NCBI GenBank assembly: GCA_014905825.1
Contig: JACGCN010000014.1
Span: 186,001-250,000 of the forward strand
Reading direction: 5' to 3'
Source: Lyophyllum atratum
Lineage: Eukaryota > Basidiomycota > Agaricomycetes > Agaricales > Lyophyllaceae
DNA: 64,000 nucleotides
This document shows positions 1 to 10,918 of the stretch, piece after piece. Below the pieces are notes generated by a model. It saw only the letters and a program-made list of their open reading frames with translations, did not search any database and had not been told where the DNA came from. The first letter of the stretch is position 1, and each line of letters starts with the position of its first letter. The translations under genes were made by a program, and so were the position numbers.

Positions 1-465
1 AGACATGGAGAATGGGAAGCGCTGGAGTGGGCTCGTCGGTGTCGCCATGACATATATGTCGCCTGACTGCGGTTCGATGACATATAGTTCCTGGGGTGTC
101 GTTTCGTCGGTCATGTCTGGGTCATGGTCAACGTGTGTGGTGCGGACGAGGGGCGCTAGCGTCGAAGGTGCCGATATGCTGGTCGAGGAAGGAAAAGATG
201 ACATGGACCACAGGGTATGGCCTGAGGTCCTGTTGAGTGCGTGGAACTTGCCATCCACCGAGGCGACGAGAACTATGTCGAGCAGAGCGAGATCCCCCGT
301 GCTTGAGCTGGCATCTGAAGTTGGCGAGATAAAGGAGTAGGTGGAAGGGCGGCGCTCAGCCAGAGCCTGGGATCTGCCTGGGGCCGACCTAAGTGAAATA
401 ACCTCGGCAATGCCTGCAGTTAAGAGGGTTAATATGAAGGCGAGGAGGTAGTGTAGCGAGGGCAT
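1..465 (-). CDS. IRE1: IRE1-like ER stress sensor, N-terminal part (runs off left edge)
   Basis: The frame is open for 155 codons from the ATG at 465 to the window edge. It begins with a hydrophobic signal peptide (MPSLHYLLAFILTLL...), followed by a beta-propeller-like luminal segment with the motifs LLDIVLVASVDGKFHALN, SGHTLW, ELYVIEPQSGDIYVM and TPTSPL. These are typical of the PQQ/WD-like luminal domain of IRE1, the transmembrane kinase/endoribonuclease that senses unfolded protein in the ER and splices HAC1/XBP1-type mRNA. The membrane, kinase and RNase parts would lie left of the window and are not seen. No frame damage is visible, so this is probably the functional copy. A second, decayed copy lies just upstream at 850-2370. 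The family call rests on the luminal part alone. PERK-type luminal domains resemble it, but fungi lack PERK. Confidence 0.75.
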   Translation of the reverse strand, partial: MPSLHYLLAFILTLLTAGIAEVISLRSAPGRSQALAERRPSTYSFISPTSDASSSTGDLALLDIVLVASVDGKFHALNRTSGHTLWSMSSFPSSTSISAPSTLAPLVRTTHVDHDPDMTDETTPQELYVIEPQSGDIYVMATPTSPLQRFPFSMS

Positions 466-849
466 TGGCGCTCATCCCGCGCTGGGAGGGAATATGAAGG
501 CGCAGCTGGCAGAGCAATGTTGTTGGGACGTGGTAAAGTTTTGGCAGTCAGTGGCTGTGCAACGTCAGGCTCCCACCAACGTCCACTTCCTCAGCGCTCA
601 CTATCACATTCTTTCGTTGCCGCATGTCTACGTGTACGTATCATAGTCCTTCAATGACATTCGCATGGGCCCCTATTCCCGTTCTTTCGAGACTTTCTCC
701 ACCACAATCCTCGCCTTGTGCAAGTCATATCCACCTCGATAGCTCGGGAAAATTACAATACTCCCGAAATTTTCATTCCGGTAGCTTTTTGTGTTCCAGA
801 TCCAATATGGTAGCAGCTCCGCGAGTCGATGTATAGAAGGGACGATTAC
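466..849. other. Intergenic, promoter side of the IRE1-like gene
   Basis: This lies between the ATG of the left IRE1 copy and the degraded tail of the right copy. A block near 551-562 (GTGGCTGTGCAA) recurs at 2512 and 2841 upstream of the second copy, so the duplication seems to have included promoter sequence. I see no credible coding exon. Confidence 0.4.
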
Positions 850-2370
850 CCAATCACGGCCGTAGCCCGTCAAGCAGCCTCTTCAGGCCCCTCTCCCTCC
901 TCCAACGGCCGAATACCAATGAGACACCGACGATTCGTATACATCCCGCTCCCCAAGCATTGGTCTCTCTCCCATGCCTCCATTTGTTCCTTGTAACTCC
1001 GGATCTTGGTGGCTGAATCGACGTTCGGGGGTAGGTCGTCCGCGGCGGCCACTGTGGATGCATCGTTGGGCTCGGGGCTACCAATGACGACGTGAGGGAA
1101 GCACGCGGGGCTCATGACGAAGAGGCTGCCTGTTTCTTTGACCGTTCCTACACTACAAAGGCAGATTTTCGGTTGGGGAGGCGCGTGTCGGGGTTGAGGT
1201 CCGGGAGAACATCTTCGAGGTCGGGACGCGGTTGAAGCAGGACAAGTATATCGTCGCGCGACTCTTGAGAAGTGAGGACGTCAAATATTGTAACTCTAAG
1301 AGATAAGTATCGTTAGAAGATCTCTGGAGAGGGCGAAGCAAGGACTGACATCGGCGCGTCGAAGGTATATCGCCATAGTAGCTGCGAGACGCATTGCCCA
1401 GGAGTCTCTCCTCTGGACGTAGCTCTGAATGATAATATCTCTCCGTTAGGCAGACTTTGGATGTAAGTATCATCTTTCGTCTGCCTATAGGCTGCTTGTG
1501 GGCGCTGATCCCGGTCAATAATCCCATACGCCGAGAACGACAGGTCCTGGACAGGGGGTTTAGAATCCCGATTGTAGGGGCCTCTGTAAATCGATACATT
1601 ATAGTCTTCCCAAACAATGAGCCCCTCCTTCTGAAGTAAATACCAATCAACTCACCTGTGCGCGTGAAACAAACTTCCGAAGGCCTCGGCGGATCCGGAT
1701 TGCAGTCATCCAGGTCGTCCAAGTCCACGGCTCCGACCCAAGCATCCCTGTTTTGCTCCTGTACACATTTAGAATGGTATGCATGCGTGGGCTTAATTTC
1801 GCCTGTCTCTAAGTCAAGTAGCAGGAACGATTTCGTTTTTACCCCAGTAAACACGCGATTACCCCCGGTGCTATCGTAGCTGAAAGGAGACATGTCGACG
1901 AGGTCAGACATGGAGTACGGGTAGCGTATGAGCGGGCTTGTAGGCGTCGCCATGACATATATGTCACCCGACTGGGGCTCGATGACATACAGCTCCTGGG
2001 GGTTCGTTTCGTCTGGGTCATAATCGATATGGGTAGTGTGAACGAGAGGCGTCAAAATCACGGACTCGACGGTGCTGGTCGGGGGAGAAAAAGATGATGT
2101 CGACCATAGAAGATGCCCAGACGTCCGGTTCAGTCCGTGGAACTTGCCATCCACTGAAGCCACCAGTACGATATCAAGAAGTTCCAGGTCGCCTGCCGTG
2201 GTGGAGTTGACATGGGCGTCGCTCGGGTCTGAGACGAAGTCGGGCAGGGCCCACTTGACAAGAGCATGGTATTTGCCTGCCAGAGCAGACTTCAACGAAA
2301 TGGCCTCCGCAGGTCTTGCAGAAATGAGCACGTTGAGGGCCAATGCGGTGAGATAGAGCAGTGGGGTCAT
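850..2370 (-). pseudogene. Second, truncated copy of the IRE1 luminal domain
   Basis: From the ATG at 2370 (signal peptide MTPLLYLTALALNVLIS) the frame follows the left IRE1 copy closely, sharing ELYVIEPQSGDIYVMATP and LLDIVLVASVDGKFHGLN. It continues with further luminal motifs: GVKTKSFLLLDLETGEIKP, then EGLIVWEDYNVSIYRGPY and YTFDAP. The frame is broken at least three times. A donor-like site at about 1655 is followed by only 25 nt before an acceptor-like CAG, and this does not restore phase. There is a shift near 1151 before GTVKETGSLFVMSP, and another near 880 before KRLLDG. No transmembrane, kinase or RNase segment follows, because the next gene copy starts at 465. It reads as a tandem duplicate that kept only the luminal half and decayed. 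The first ~238 codons (2370 to about 1656) are still open and could encode a secreted luminal fragment. Confidence 0.7.
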
Positions 2371-3495
2371 TCGAATGGCCGAACGGTAGTAAGACAAGCG
2401 TGTGGTAGCCTCTTGTTATGTATAGATCATACTGTAAGGATCCCTGGATGCTGCCTGAGTCTTGCCTGGATACCTGATCAAACAAGGGGCATATAGAGTT
2501 TTGAACGATCAGTGGCTGTACAATCCCTGCGCTCTCCAATGTCCACGTTACACTACTCAGCGACCGCAGGAATCAGTCTGTGCTTACCTGCACGTCGACG
2601 TGGACCTATAACACCTAGTTCTCGGAGAAAAGCCTCGGTATGTCCCAAAAGTTTGCTCCCCGTGGCATATTTGGTGAGATTTGGTGATTCTTCCTCCATC
2701 AGAATACATCGATCCCTTCATTATAACTCGGGCTCGTACAGGGGTATGAACTAGATCTGTCCTGGTTATCTAGGCCATTGTATTTCGCTTGTTGGAACCA
2801 AGATTGATATCGCGTAAAAGTCCGAAGGAGAGAGCTGGCGGTGGCTGTACAACGGACGTCACCGTTTTCTCCCACCGACGTGCCAGCGTTTACCAGTCTG
2901 CAACCGTGCATATATATACTGTTCTCTACACCTACGCATCCACTGGACGCGTGGGCAGCGCTAGTTTGTTTCATCCAGGATATGTGATGCACGTCCCGTT
3001 TTTTCCTCGTACTATTCCTGGATCAAACGACAAGTTGAAGTTGGTGCGTAGGTTGCGAACGACAGGGCTACTGCATCTATGTTGATCCTCTCTATCCAGG
3101 TTGCCTGTGGACTTTTCGTTGCGCTAGAGTCGATGTACGACGGCTTTAGGACATGTAGCTTTCTCTTGGCAAACCCCGTCGTATCCCACGCAGCCCGCGA
3201 AGAACTTAGTCGAATCCTCACGAGGCTCACCATTCGCTTCTGCCTGTCTTTATTCCAGACAGGTGGTGGCAGCTTGGACGACATCCCTGATTTTTTTGAC
3301 CTCTTTGGAAATACAGGCCACGTTCACCTGCTGTGGTTCCTAGCCTGTGCATGATCATCACAAGAACCAAGCGTGTATAATAATCATCAGGAAGCGTCTA
3401 TCAAATGTGTTCACCTGTCAGTCGGGATCCTCTTGCTGGGCTGATTTTTAAAAGCCACCATATACTTACGGCATCGCTGTGTGATATCTTCTAGG
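2371..3495. other. Intergenic stretch, no gene recognised
   Basis: This holds the upstream region of the IRE1 pseudogene. GTGGCTGTACAA motifs near 2512 and 2841 match one 86 bp upstream of the left IRE1 copy, and CTCCCACC-ACGT near 2869 matches 571. Open frames here are short and show no recognisable domain. Confidence 0.35.
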
Positions 3496-4432
3496 GACTC
3501 TATCTCACAGATCTGGCGTGCGCCACAGGGCGCATGGCGGACGCGGGTGACATGGCGGCTCATGCTAGGGCACTGTTCCAATTCTCCGGTGTTGGCTGGG
3601 TGCCACTTGACATACGCACCGCCCGGCTCTACGAGACCTTAATCGCGGACTCATACTCCTCGTTGGGGAGGTTTACGAAGGCCGAAGCCACTGCTCGTAC
3701 ATCATTTTCAACAGCTGTGAGGTTTGGCAAAGGCATAGAGGACATAGGCATGGACCTGGCAGCACCTCTTGCTGAGGTCGACAGAAATTCACTCTGATGG
3801 TTCTGTAGATGTCGTGAGTGCGCGGCGGTTTTTCCAGGACATCGTCGGGCCCGAGGAGATATCTTACTCTCCTCGGTTACTGGCCGCGGCTGGCTTTTGC
3901 CTGATCGAGATTGCATTCCGACAGAAAGACGTAGAGAGGGCGAAAGTTTACCTTGATCGCACACGGGGGAAGGAGCACAAGGCACCCATCTACTTGCTGA
4001 CGCTGGCTGGTTATGCTGCTATGGTCGGCGAATTTGCTGAGCCTCTAGGTCTCATCAATCGAGCGATTGCGGAGGCGAGCACGAAGGGGAATATGCTTGT
4101 TTCTCTTGCTTGCATTTATGTTGCTGCCTGCATCGAGCTACGGGCAGAGGAATATGAGGCTGCTCGCGACCTCTACCTTCAGGCAATCGAGGATTCAGAT
4201 ATATTATCTGAACTACTATACAATGCAAGGATCAAACGAGCCCTCGGCGAGCTTGCCTTGTTGGAGAAGGATCCCCTTGGCGCGCGGCAACGATTTGAGG
4301 ATACTCGAACACTATGCGAAGCGATGGGTAAGTATCTCTCCGAATGGCTTGTATTACTGTGATTTATACGCACACCTGGACAATTGTCTAGAGGGCTGGC
4401 AGCAGTTCCAGGAAGGTTTCATTCCCTTGTAA
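3496..4432 (+). pseudogene. TPR-repeat protein fragment (5'-truncated, frameshifted)
   Basis: After an acceptor-like TTCTAG the frame reads GLYLTDLACATGRMADAG and continues through helical repeat pairs such as ARLYETLIADSYSSLGRF and AEATARTSF. These resemble the tetratricopeptide C-termini of basidiomycete TPR and STAND-type proteins. Near 3780 the frame shifts by one base. In the new frame the repeats continue to 4329 (LLAAAGFCLIEIAFRQKD, AACIELRAEEYEAARDLY, ALGELALLEKDPLGARQRF). A GTAAGT donor at 4329 and an acceptor at 4390 lead to a short last exon ending TAA at 4432. No start codon, NTPase domain or upstream repeats are present. The function of the parent gene cannot be told from this piece. 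The frameshift could in principle be a sequencing error, but the missing 5' end could not. Confidence 0.5.
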
Positions 4433-5211
4433 CTAAGTTGTATAGTCAGACGATCTCTTTCAAACGCAGTATACTCAGACTTCAGGGGCTAGATATTAGA
4501 TAATATTCAAATACATTCTTCCAGGGTCAAGGACTCGGAAATGGATCGAGTTGTGATCGAGATGGATCTATAGACGTATCGACAGGATCAACCACCAATT
4601 CGGAGATGTGGTCGATCAAGTCGATACAGACAAATGCACTGCAAGGTTGGGGAGATCGTGCCGCGGCCCGGCGAGTCCGATCAAAATTCGCATACCCTAT
4701 TGACGTAAGCAAATTCAGAATGCTTCCGAATCCAAACTACCTGTGCCTGGCCTTGCTTGCGGTGGTGGCAGTGAACTGAATCTGAACTGGATCTCCGTCT
4801 TTCTGACCATCTGTCGAACCTAAATGCTGCATGAAGTCAACGTACGCACAGAAGAACTATATAGAGACCGGAAGGTTATGGCCTCCTAGGCCCCGTCTTC
4901 TATCGATTCAGAACCAGGCTTGAAGACAATAGGCTTATTGTCTTGCAGGTGGGTCACGTTCTGACCATCGTTCATTGTCTCTCTAGCCAAGGCACAAAAG
5001 CGTTCTCACATCTCTTGTTGTTGTCGAGCCATGTAGCTTTTTGTTCGGCGTCCTGTCAGCACGCTCCAGCAGCGATTTAACCGTAAGGGTAAGGACGAGT
5101 GCTATAGTTGCTCCGCCTTTCCACCCCCCCATATCCTCCTTCCGAGTGAAACGTGAGTGATTAGAAACTTGGATGTAGAACTACCCTCATTTCTCTGCTT
5201 CGTCACACAGG
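4433..5211. other. Intergenic stretch, no gene recognised
   Basis: This lies between the TPR relic and the F-box gene. It should contain the F-box promoter and 5' UTR. A CACACAG just before the ATG at 5212 could be the acceptor of a 5' UTR intron. I see no coding signal. Confidence 0.3.
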
Positions 5212-7104
5212 ATGAATATGTCACCAGGGCGTGGAATCGTACAGCTACCCCCCATTGACGGGCCTGCTCCGAAAACTTTCGATATTCGAAAGTACAGGAC
5301 TGCAGCCGTACGTTCTCTGTCTTGTATCCCTTTATGTGAAGCTGACCATTGTCTTCACTAGACTACTCTGCTCAGGGCAGGCCGCGTCAATGAGCTCAGG
5401 AAGGCCAACAGGACACTTCCAGCTTGTAGCCTTCCAGTCGAAGTCCTGCAGCAGATCTTCGTCATTTGCGCCCAGTCTTCCTTCAAGATTCCCGCATGGT
5501 CATGGGTGGATCTCACATTTGTCTGCTCGACCTGGCGCCAGGCAGCCTTAGACTGCCCTGAGCTCTGGAGCTACATCGATTTCTCTCATCCGAAATGGAC
5601 TTCTCTTACCCTTCATCGTTCACCAATGTATCCCGTCTCCGTAAGAGCGATGGTCGAAGCAAACAACCAACACGCCATCCACCGCACTCTTCACTACGCG
5701 CCCATGATCCGCGACATACACCTAATCTCCAACATATACAATATTGGCCCTTTGATAGGGACACTGAAGAATCCTAATCGCTGTCTGGAGTCTCTCATAA
5801 TTTCTATTTCACGACCTGATGATAACCATGACATTCGGTATTCAAAACGCTCCATCCCTCCCGGCGGGCCTCCAGTACCTTCTTTGAAATACTTGGAGTT
5901 GCATCGGGCTCCAATTAGTCTTGTTTCGCAACGTTATACCAACTTGCGCCATCTATCCCTTCATCATCTTCCCCTCTCCGAGCGCCCTTCGCGCCAAGAT
6001 TTTCTTTATCTCCTCGAACGCTTTGTAATGTTGGAGCACCTCACACTCGTCCATGCATTCCCGAAGACTATGGCTCTGGGAAGCCATAGCTCGGGACGCG
6101 CCATCCACCTCCCCAATCTACTTTCCATGTCGTTGACTGGTTCCATTCAGGATCTGGTAAGCATATTGGAATGTATCATTCTTCGGCCCTCTGGACGCCT
6201 TCACTGTCACGTTGACAGGATGGGAGATTCCAAGGCTAACTTCGGGAAGCTGGCCAACGTTATTGGGTCTCATTTTCACGGAACTGCACGGCAGATGCCT
6301 CTCGATTCCCTCGTCCTCACCGGACGCGAGGAATCGCTACGATTCACAGACGAGCACGAACTAAATTCTGATTTTCGACAAACTCTGCGCATACGAGCGT
6401 TCGGAGTTGCCGAGGTCGTGGAGCCCCTCCTAGACCTTGTCATCGGTCCAGACTCCCACACTATTCACGACGAAGTTCTTGTTTCCGCCCTTACATCAGT
6501 CTGGAATGCCCTTCCTTTGACAGACATTCATACTCTGACGCTTCAGAACCTCGACGTAGTCACTCAGAAGTCGTGGCCGAAGTTGTTGCCCTCCCTCCCT
6601 TATCTCCGTGTTATCGACATCGGTGGACACCCCCCAAGTGGCTTGCTTTGGGCCCTCCTTCTCAACGCCCGCTCTCACTCTCATCTGGAACACGACGACA
6701 TGAGCTCGATGCTTCTTCCCGCATTAGAAGACATCTACCTCCACAATGTCGACTGCTTCGCCGGTGGGCTGATGGTGTCGTCTTCCGGCCCAGTCAATTC
6801 ACACAGTGACCTCGACGATTCGCGCTTCTTGGAGGTCCTCTTTGCCTATCTTGAAGAGCGACAGCAGTGCGGGCTCGCAGCGAGGAGTCTCTCCATTTCG
6901 CGTTGTAGCAATGTCTCGATGGATATGTTAAATGATGTGAGGGTGTGCGTCTCGCACTTACTGTGGGACCATCGTGGGCGGTACAAAGATGGAGCTATCC
7001 AGCTGGAAACAGACAAGTCTGCTGTTTATCGCAGTCAGTGGCCGTCGAAACCTCCGACTCGTCGCCATTATTTCAGATTACGGACTTTGTTACAGCTGGA
7101 TTAA
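5212..7104 (+). CDS. F-box protein with LRR-like C-terminal region
   Basis: Exons are 5212-5307 and 5362-7104, with a 54-nt GTACGT...TAG intron, giving about 612 residues. After a short polar N-terminus comes an F-box at residues ~55-105 (LPVEVLQQIFVICAQ, WSWVDLTFVCSTWRQAAL, PELWSYIDF). This is the usual agaricomycete layout, in which the box binds SKP1 of an SCF ubiquitin ligase. The remainder has repeated L-x-x-L motifs (SLKYLELHRAPI, LRHLSLHHLPLS, LEHLTLVHAF, IHTLTLQNLDV, LEDIYLHNVDC), suggesting an irregular leucine-rich solenoid for substrate recognition. Agaricomycetes carry large, fast-evolving families of such genes, so the substrate cannot be inferred. The ATG at 5212 was chosen because the intron joins it in phase to the F-box exon. 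No frame damage is seen. Confidence 0.85.
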
Positions 7105-7847
7105 GGGGTTCTTTTCGTTTCTTGACAGATCTGCGTTCACTGCCTGGAGCGATGAACGTAGTTACTGTTCCTCACCATTAGTAGCTTTCGTTCGCGTTAT
7201 TTTTGTCACGGTGACTACCACGCCCACTTCTAATCAGGATCATGACCGAATCACGACTTGTATGCTGTGCAGTTGCAGTCTGGGTCTACCGAGTTGCCAT
7301 CGTCAGATAATTTTAGAAACACGATAGGCATGAAGTATGAAGGCATGGTGCAGCAGGTCAACGTACGCGATCTCGATGTCGTGGCTGTCTCATGTCTACA
7401 TGTTCTGATTGCGAGTCGGAGCCGTTGAAGGACAATACGTACGTGTCTTTTCGACAATTCCGCATGTACGCAAATGTCGTTCTTGGACATTTGGCAGCAA
7501 GATGAGCAAGAGCTACATCATCAAGTTACCACGGAGCCCTCCATCTGCCATACCTATAATGGCTTCATTTCGAATCCTAATAGGCAGTGGCATTGACATA
7601 TTGTTACTGATCCCAAACGGCGATGCTTCGTGGAATTTCTCTTGCAGGACGAAAAAAAATCCCAAAAATATACTTGCATATCGAGATTCCGTATGGTTAG
7701 AGCATTTAATTCAAATCGATCTTGATGAGATGGTCCCTCATCGTGATCAGAGTAAAAAGAGTCCAAGAGATAAGATATATTTAGACGAAGTTGTGCATCG
7801 GCATCTTCCGAGTCAAAATTAGCCACTGGTTCTTGGACTTGCCCTCC
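7105..7847. other. Intergenic stretch, no gene recognised
   Basis: This is 3' flank of the F-box gene and 5' flank of the JIP5-like gene. Several short open frames overlap here on both strands. None shows a domain or continues into a spliced model. Confidence 0.3.
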
Positions 7848-9694
7848 ATGCCAGAAATACCAGCAGGCGCACAGGTTTTCGACCTAGTCTTTCATCCAAC
7901 TCATTCAACAGTATACACTGGCCTTCTAACGGGTCACGTAAGGGCGTTCGCGTACGACGACCAGGGACAAACACAACGTACTTTTTCCGTGCGGCCTTCC
8001 AAACGTTCGTGCAGGGCCCTCGCCATCGACGGGGATGGCTCACATCTGTATGCAGTGGGAAAAGCTAAAGCTTTGAAGTGCGTTTATAGTGCTATCTCCA
8101 TCTGATGCAACTGAAGTCTGATGGTGTCGCAGCATCATTGACACGGTCACCGAAAATGTCGAGATTCGAGCAGGAGCACACGAGTAAGCTCTTATCCAGA
8201 ACGTCGCTGCTCCACATCTCCGTGTATTGATATGTCGAGGGACTTAAAGCTCTCCCATAAACCGTATCAAGTATCTTATGCCGTGGTTGCTGTCCACCGG
8301 AGACGATGACGGCGTCATCAAGGTATGTCCGTGTCATCCTCACAGGCCTTAATCTGAGTTCAATAGCTATGGGATCCCCGGCAACGAGATTGCACGCGCA
8401 CATACAACCAGCATTTTGATTATATCACGGACTTTTTATGGCTAGAGGACAAAAAACAATTGGTTGCAACCAGGTATTCCTTCCCGTCATTCCCTATCAC
8501 TCCACCAGAAACGTCATGTCCATTCCCATCCCTAAAATGTTATTTTTTAGCGGTGATGGAACTTTATCGGTGATGGACGTCCGTTCAAAGAAGCCCGAGC
8601 CGTTTGCTCAATCTGAGGATCAAGAAGACGAGCTCCTCTCCATTGTCGCCATCAAAGGGTATGTCGCAATTCTCATGAATGAGTACTGTGCTTCTGTTTC
8701 CCCCGTCATGTCGCTTTTGGGCCATCTTAAAACATCAACAACTGTCTCCATTACAAGTCAGCAGGTAGCTGTGCTTCGATAACGGTTCTTATACCTCCGG
8801 ATTCCCGTTTTCGCTGTTCCTTCTCAGATTATTGCTCATATGTGGAATACTGAACTGAGATGAGACGATTTCAGCGCCTCGAAGGTGGTTGTGGGAACAC
8901 AGATCGGGATCTTGTCTGTTTTCAATCGCAGCGCGGGCTGGGGTGACTGCGTCGACCGCATTCCTGGGTACGCCTATTTCAATGTGGCAACAGGCTCCGT
9001 TAATTCATTGACCGTCCTTACTTGGCGATATTTCGTTAATAGACATCCACATTCAATTGACGCCCTGTGCAATTTGCCCTCAGATCTTCTAGGTGTAGAC
9101 ACCTCGAGTACGATTTTGACTGGTTCATCTGATGGCATGGTCCGAGCTGTCAAAATCCTGCCGACGAAACTTCTGGGTGTCGTCGTGGATCATGGCGACT
9201 GGCCAGTAGAGCGGATCGCCGTTGGTGGTGGGACAAGCCAGTTGACACTGGACGAAGACGGCGGAGCGGATAAAACCGGGGGCAATGTGGGTAAAAAAAC
9301 CGATATGGATATAAATCAAGCGACGGGGAGATGGTGGGTCGGGAGCGTGGGCCACGAGGAAGTCGTGCGTCTAACAGACCTGGAGGCTTTCTTTCATGAA
9401 GCTGTGAAAGGGGGGAAGGAAGATGGTGAGGAGCTGCTGGCTCTTGATGAAGATCAGAGAGAGGTCGAGGATATAGATGAGGACGATGGTGATGACTCCG
9501 ATGACTCCGATGCAGAGCTCGAAGGCAAACCAGTGGAGGCAACGACCGCAGAACAGGAGGAGGATTCAGACGACGAAGATGAGGCTCCAAAGGCGAAGAA
9601 GCGTAAACGAAAACCAGAGAAAAATCCACTGACGGTGAAGAAGAAGGGTAAAAATACGGTAGATGCGGAGCCTGCATTCTTCGATGAACTTTAG
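7848..9694 (+). CDS. JIP5: WD-repeat ribosome-biogenesis protein JIP5/WDR55-like
   Basis: Seven exons (7848-8077, 8133-8183, 8250-8322, 8367-8473, 8551-8658, 8875-8967, 9043-9694) give about 437 residues, all phases closing. The first residues, MPEIPAGAQVFDLVFHP, are followed by WD-repeat blades: VYTGLLTGHVRAF, WLLSTGDDDGVIKLWDPR, ITDFLWLEDKKQLVATSGDGTLS, KVVVGTQIGILSVFNR and TILTGSSDGMVRAVKI. The tail is acidic (IDEDDGDDSDDSDAEL) and then basic (KAKKRKRKPEKNPL), which fits a nucleolar protein. JIP5 in yeast and WDR55 in animals act in 60S subunit/rRNA maturation, and family length and layout match. The start was chosen at the ATG directly before the family's conserved N-terminus. The intron 5 donor is GTATGT and its acceptor TTTCAG at 8874; that 216-nt intron is longer than the others. 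Confidence 0.88.
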
Positions 9695-10918
9695 AGATGG
9701 CGTGCTTATCAAGTAAAGGAGTGGGGTACATGGTTAGTAAAAATGTTCATATTCCGGGCTGTCTTGCATCTCTGGCTTCCTTGCATTATAGGGTGGGCCA
9801 GAGGGAACAGTCAATCTGATGCCGAAGAGGAGGAAGTACCACCACATGCAACAACTTCTGCAAGCAGCTCGTCGACTAATTGGTATGGCTGAAGCAGGGT
9901 CCAGTATTTCATCTTCTAGATATCGGTCGACTGCCCGAATATCCAATAGATCAGTCCAGATCAACCGCGCCGATTCTCATGGCCTATCTGACATTCGTGT
10001 AGATTAGAAAGTCACATCTCGGTCAAATGACAGGCTGCCAACCACGAAATGGGCGCCTTTACAGTTGCCTTGTGCCATTTTGCAGATAGGGTTCGAGCAT
10101 ATGGACATGTATCACTCAAACTGATCGAAAAGCCAGGAAACAATACTCTCCGACTATCGCCAGGTCGGTGATTATCAATCCCATCAACGCGTGTATATGG
10201 AAACGCGTCCAGCGTAAGATGAAAACAAAGCGTCGCCGATGCGCTCCCCGAAGACTACCGCTCGAGATGCTCCGGTTAATAATGATGGGTGATGTCGATG
10301 TAGGGTCTTGCACGCGACCGACGGTTAGATTCGTCAGCTTTGTCATGAGGTCTTGAGAATACTTACTCGTAAATACTCGTCGAGTCCAGTGTCGAGGCAG
10401 TGCGGCTCCACCGTCGAGTATGGCTCCATCTTAGCCACAAGGTGGTTTGACTCTTTTTTTTTTACCGAGGCTTCACAGATTGAATTGGTCGAAAAACGTT
10501 TATTCTTTCGTCCTGCGTCCTGTAGGAGGTGATGGAAAAATTCGGCTACCTATCATCATGTTCCAGGTTCCGGTATGTTGGAACGCTGGTCCCTCCGCGG
10601 ACGTCGCGTCAGGGACGTAAAAATCCAACAGAACTCTGTATGTTACTTGGAATAACTAGAGGGATCCGCGTACCCTTATCCGCACAGAAAATGAAGCTTA
10701 CGAGTCGCAGACGTGAAGCTCGGCGAAGTATTTGGTGTTGACCGTGTCGCTGACTTCAAGTTGGAAGCGAGCGCCGCCGGCCCGCGGGCATGGTTTTATT
10801 GAAAGAGGTCACGTGAGTGGGCGGATCATGCTAGCGAGCAGGGAATTGCGCCTGTGGGGTTAGCCATCGTGGCGACGTGGACATTAAACAAGTCATCCAG
10901 AACCACCAGCTTAGGACG
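9695..10918. other. Intergenic stretch, no gene recognised
   Basis: About 1.2 kb separates JIP5 from ALDH7. Short open frames occur on both strands without recognisable domains. A poly-T tract lies at about 10454. The ALDH7 promoter must lie in the right part, but I find no clear TATA box. Confidence 0.3.

Noticed and set aside
5308..5361. Alternative F-box gene start at a GTG near 5506
   Set aside because: Not a plausible eukaryotic start. The frame extends upstream through the F-box and joins an ATG exon at 5212 by a canonical 54-nt intron.
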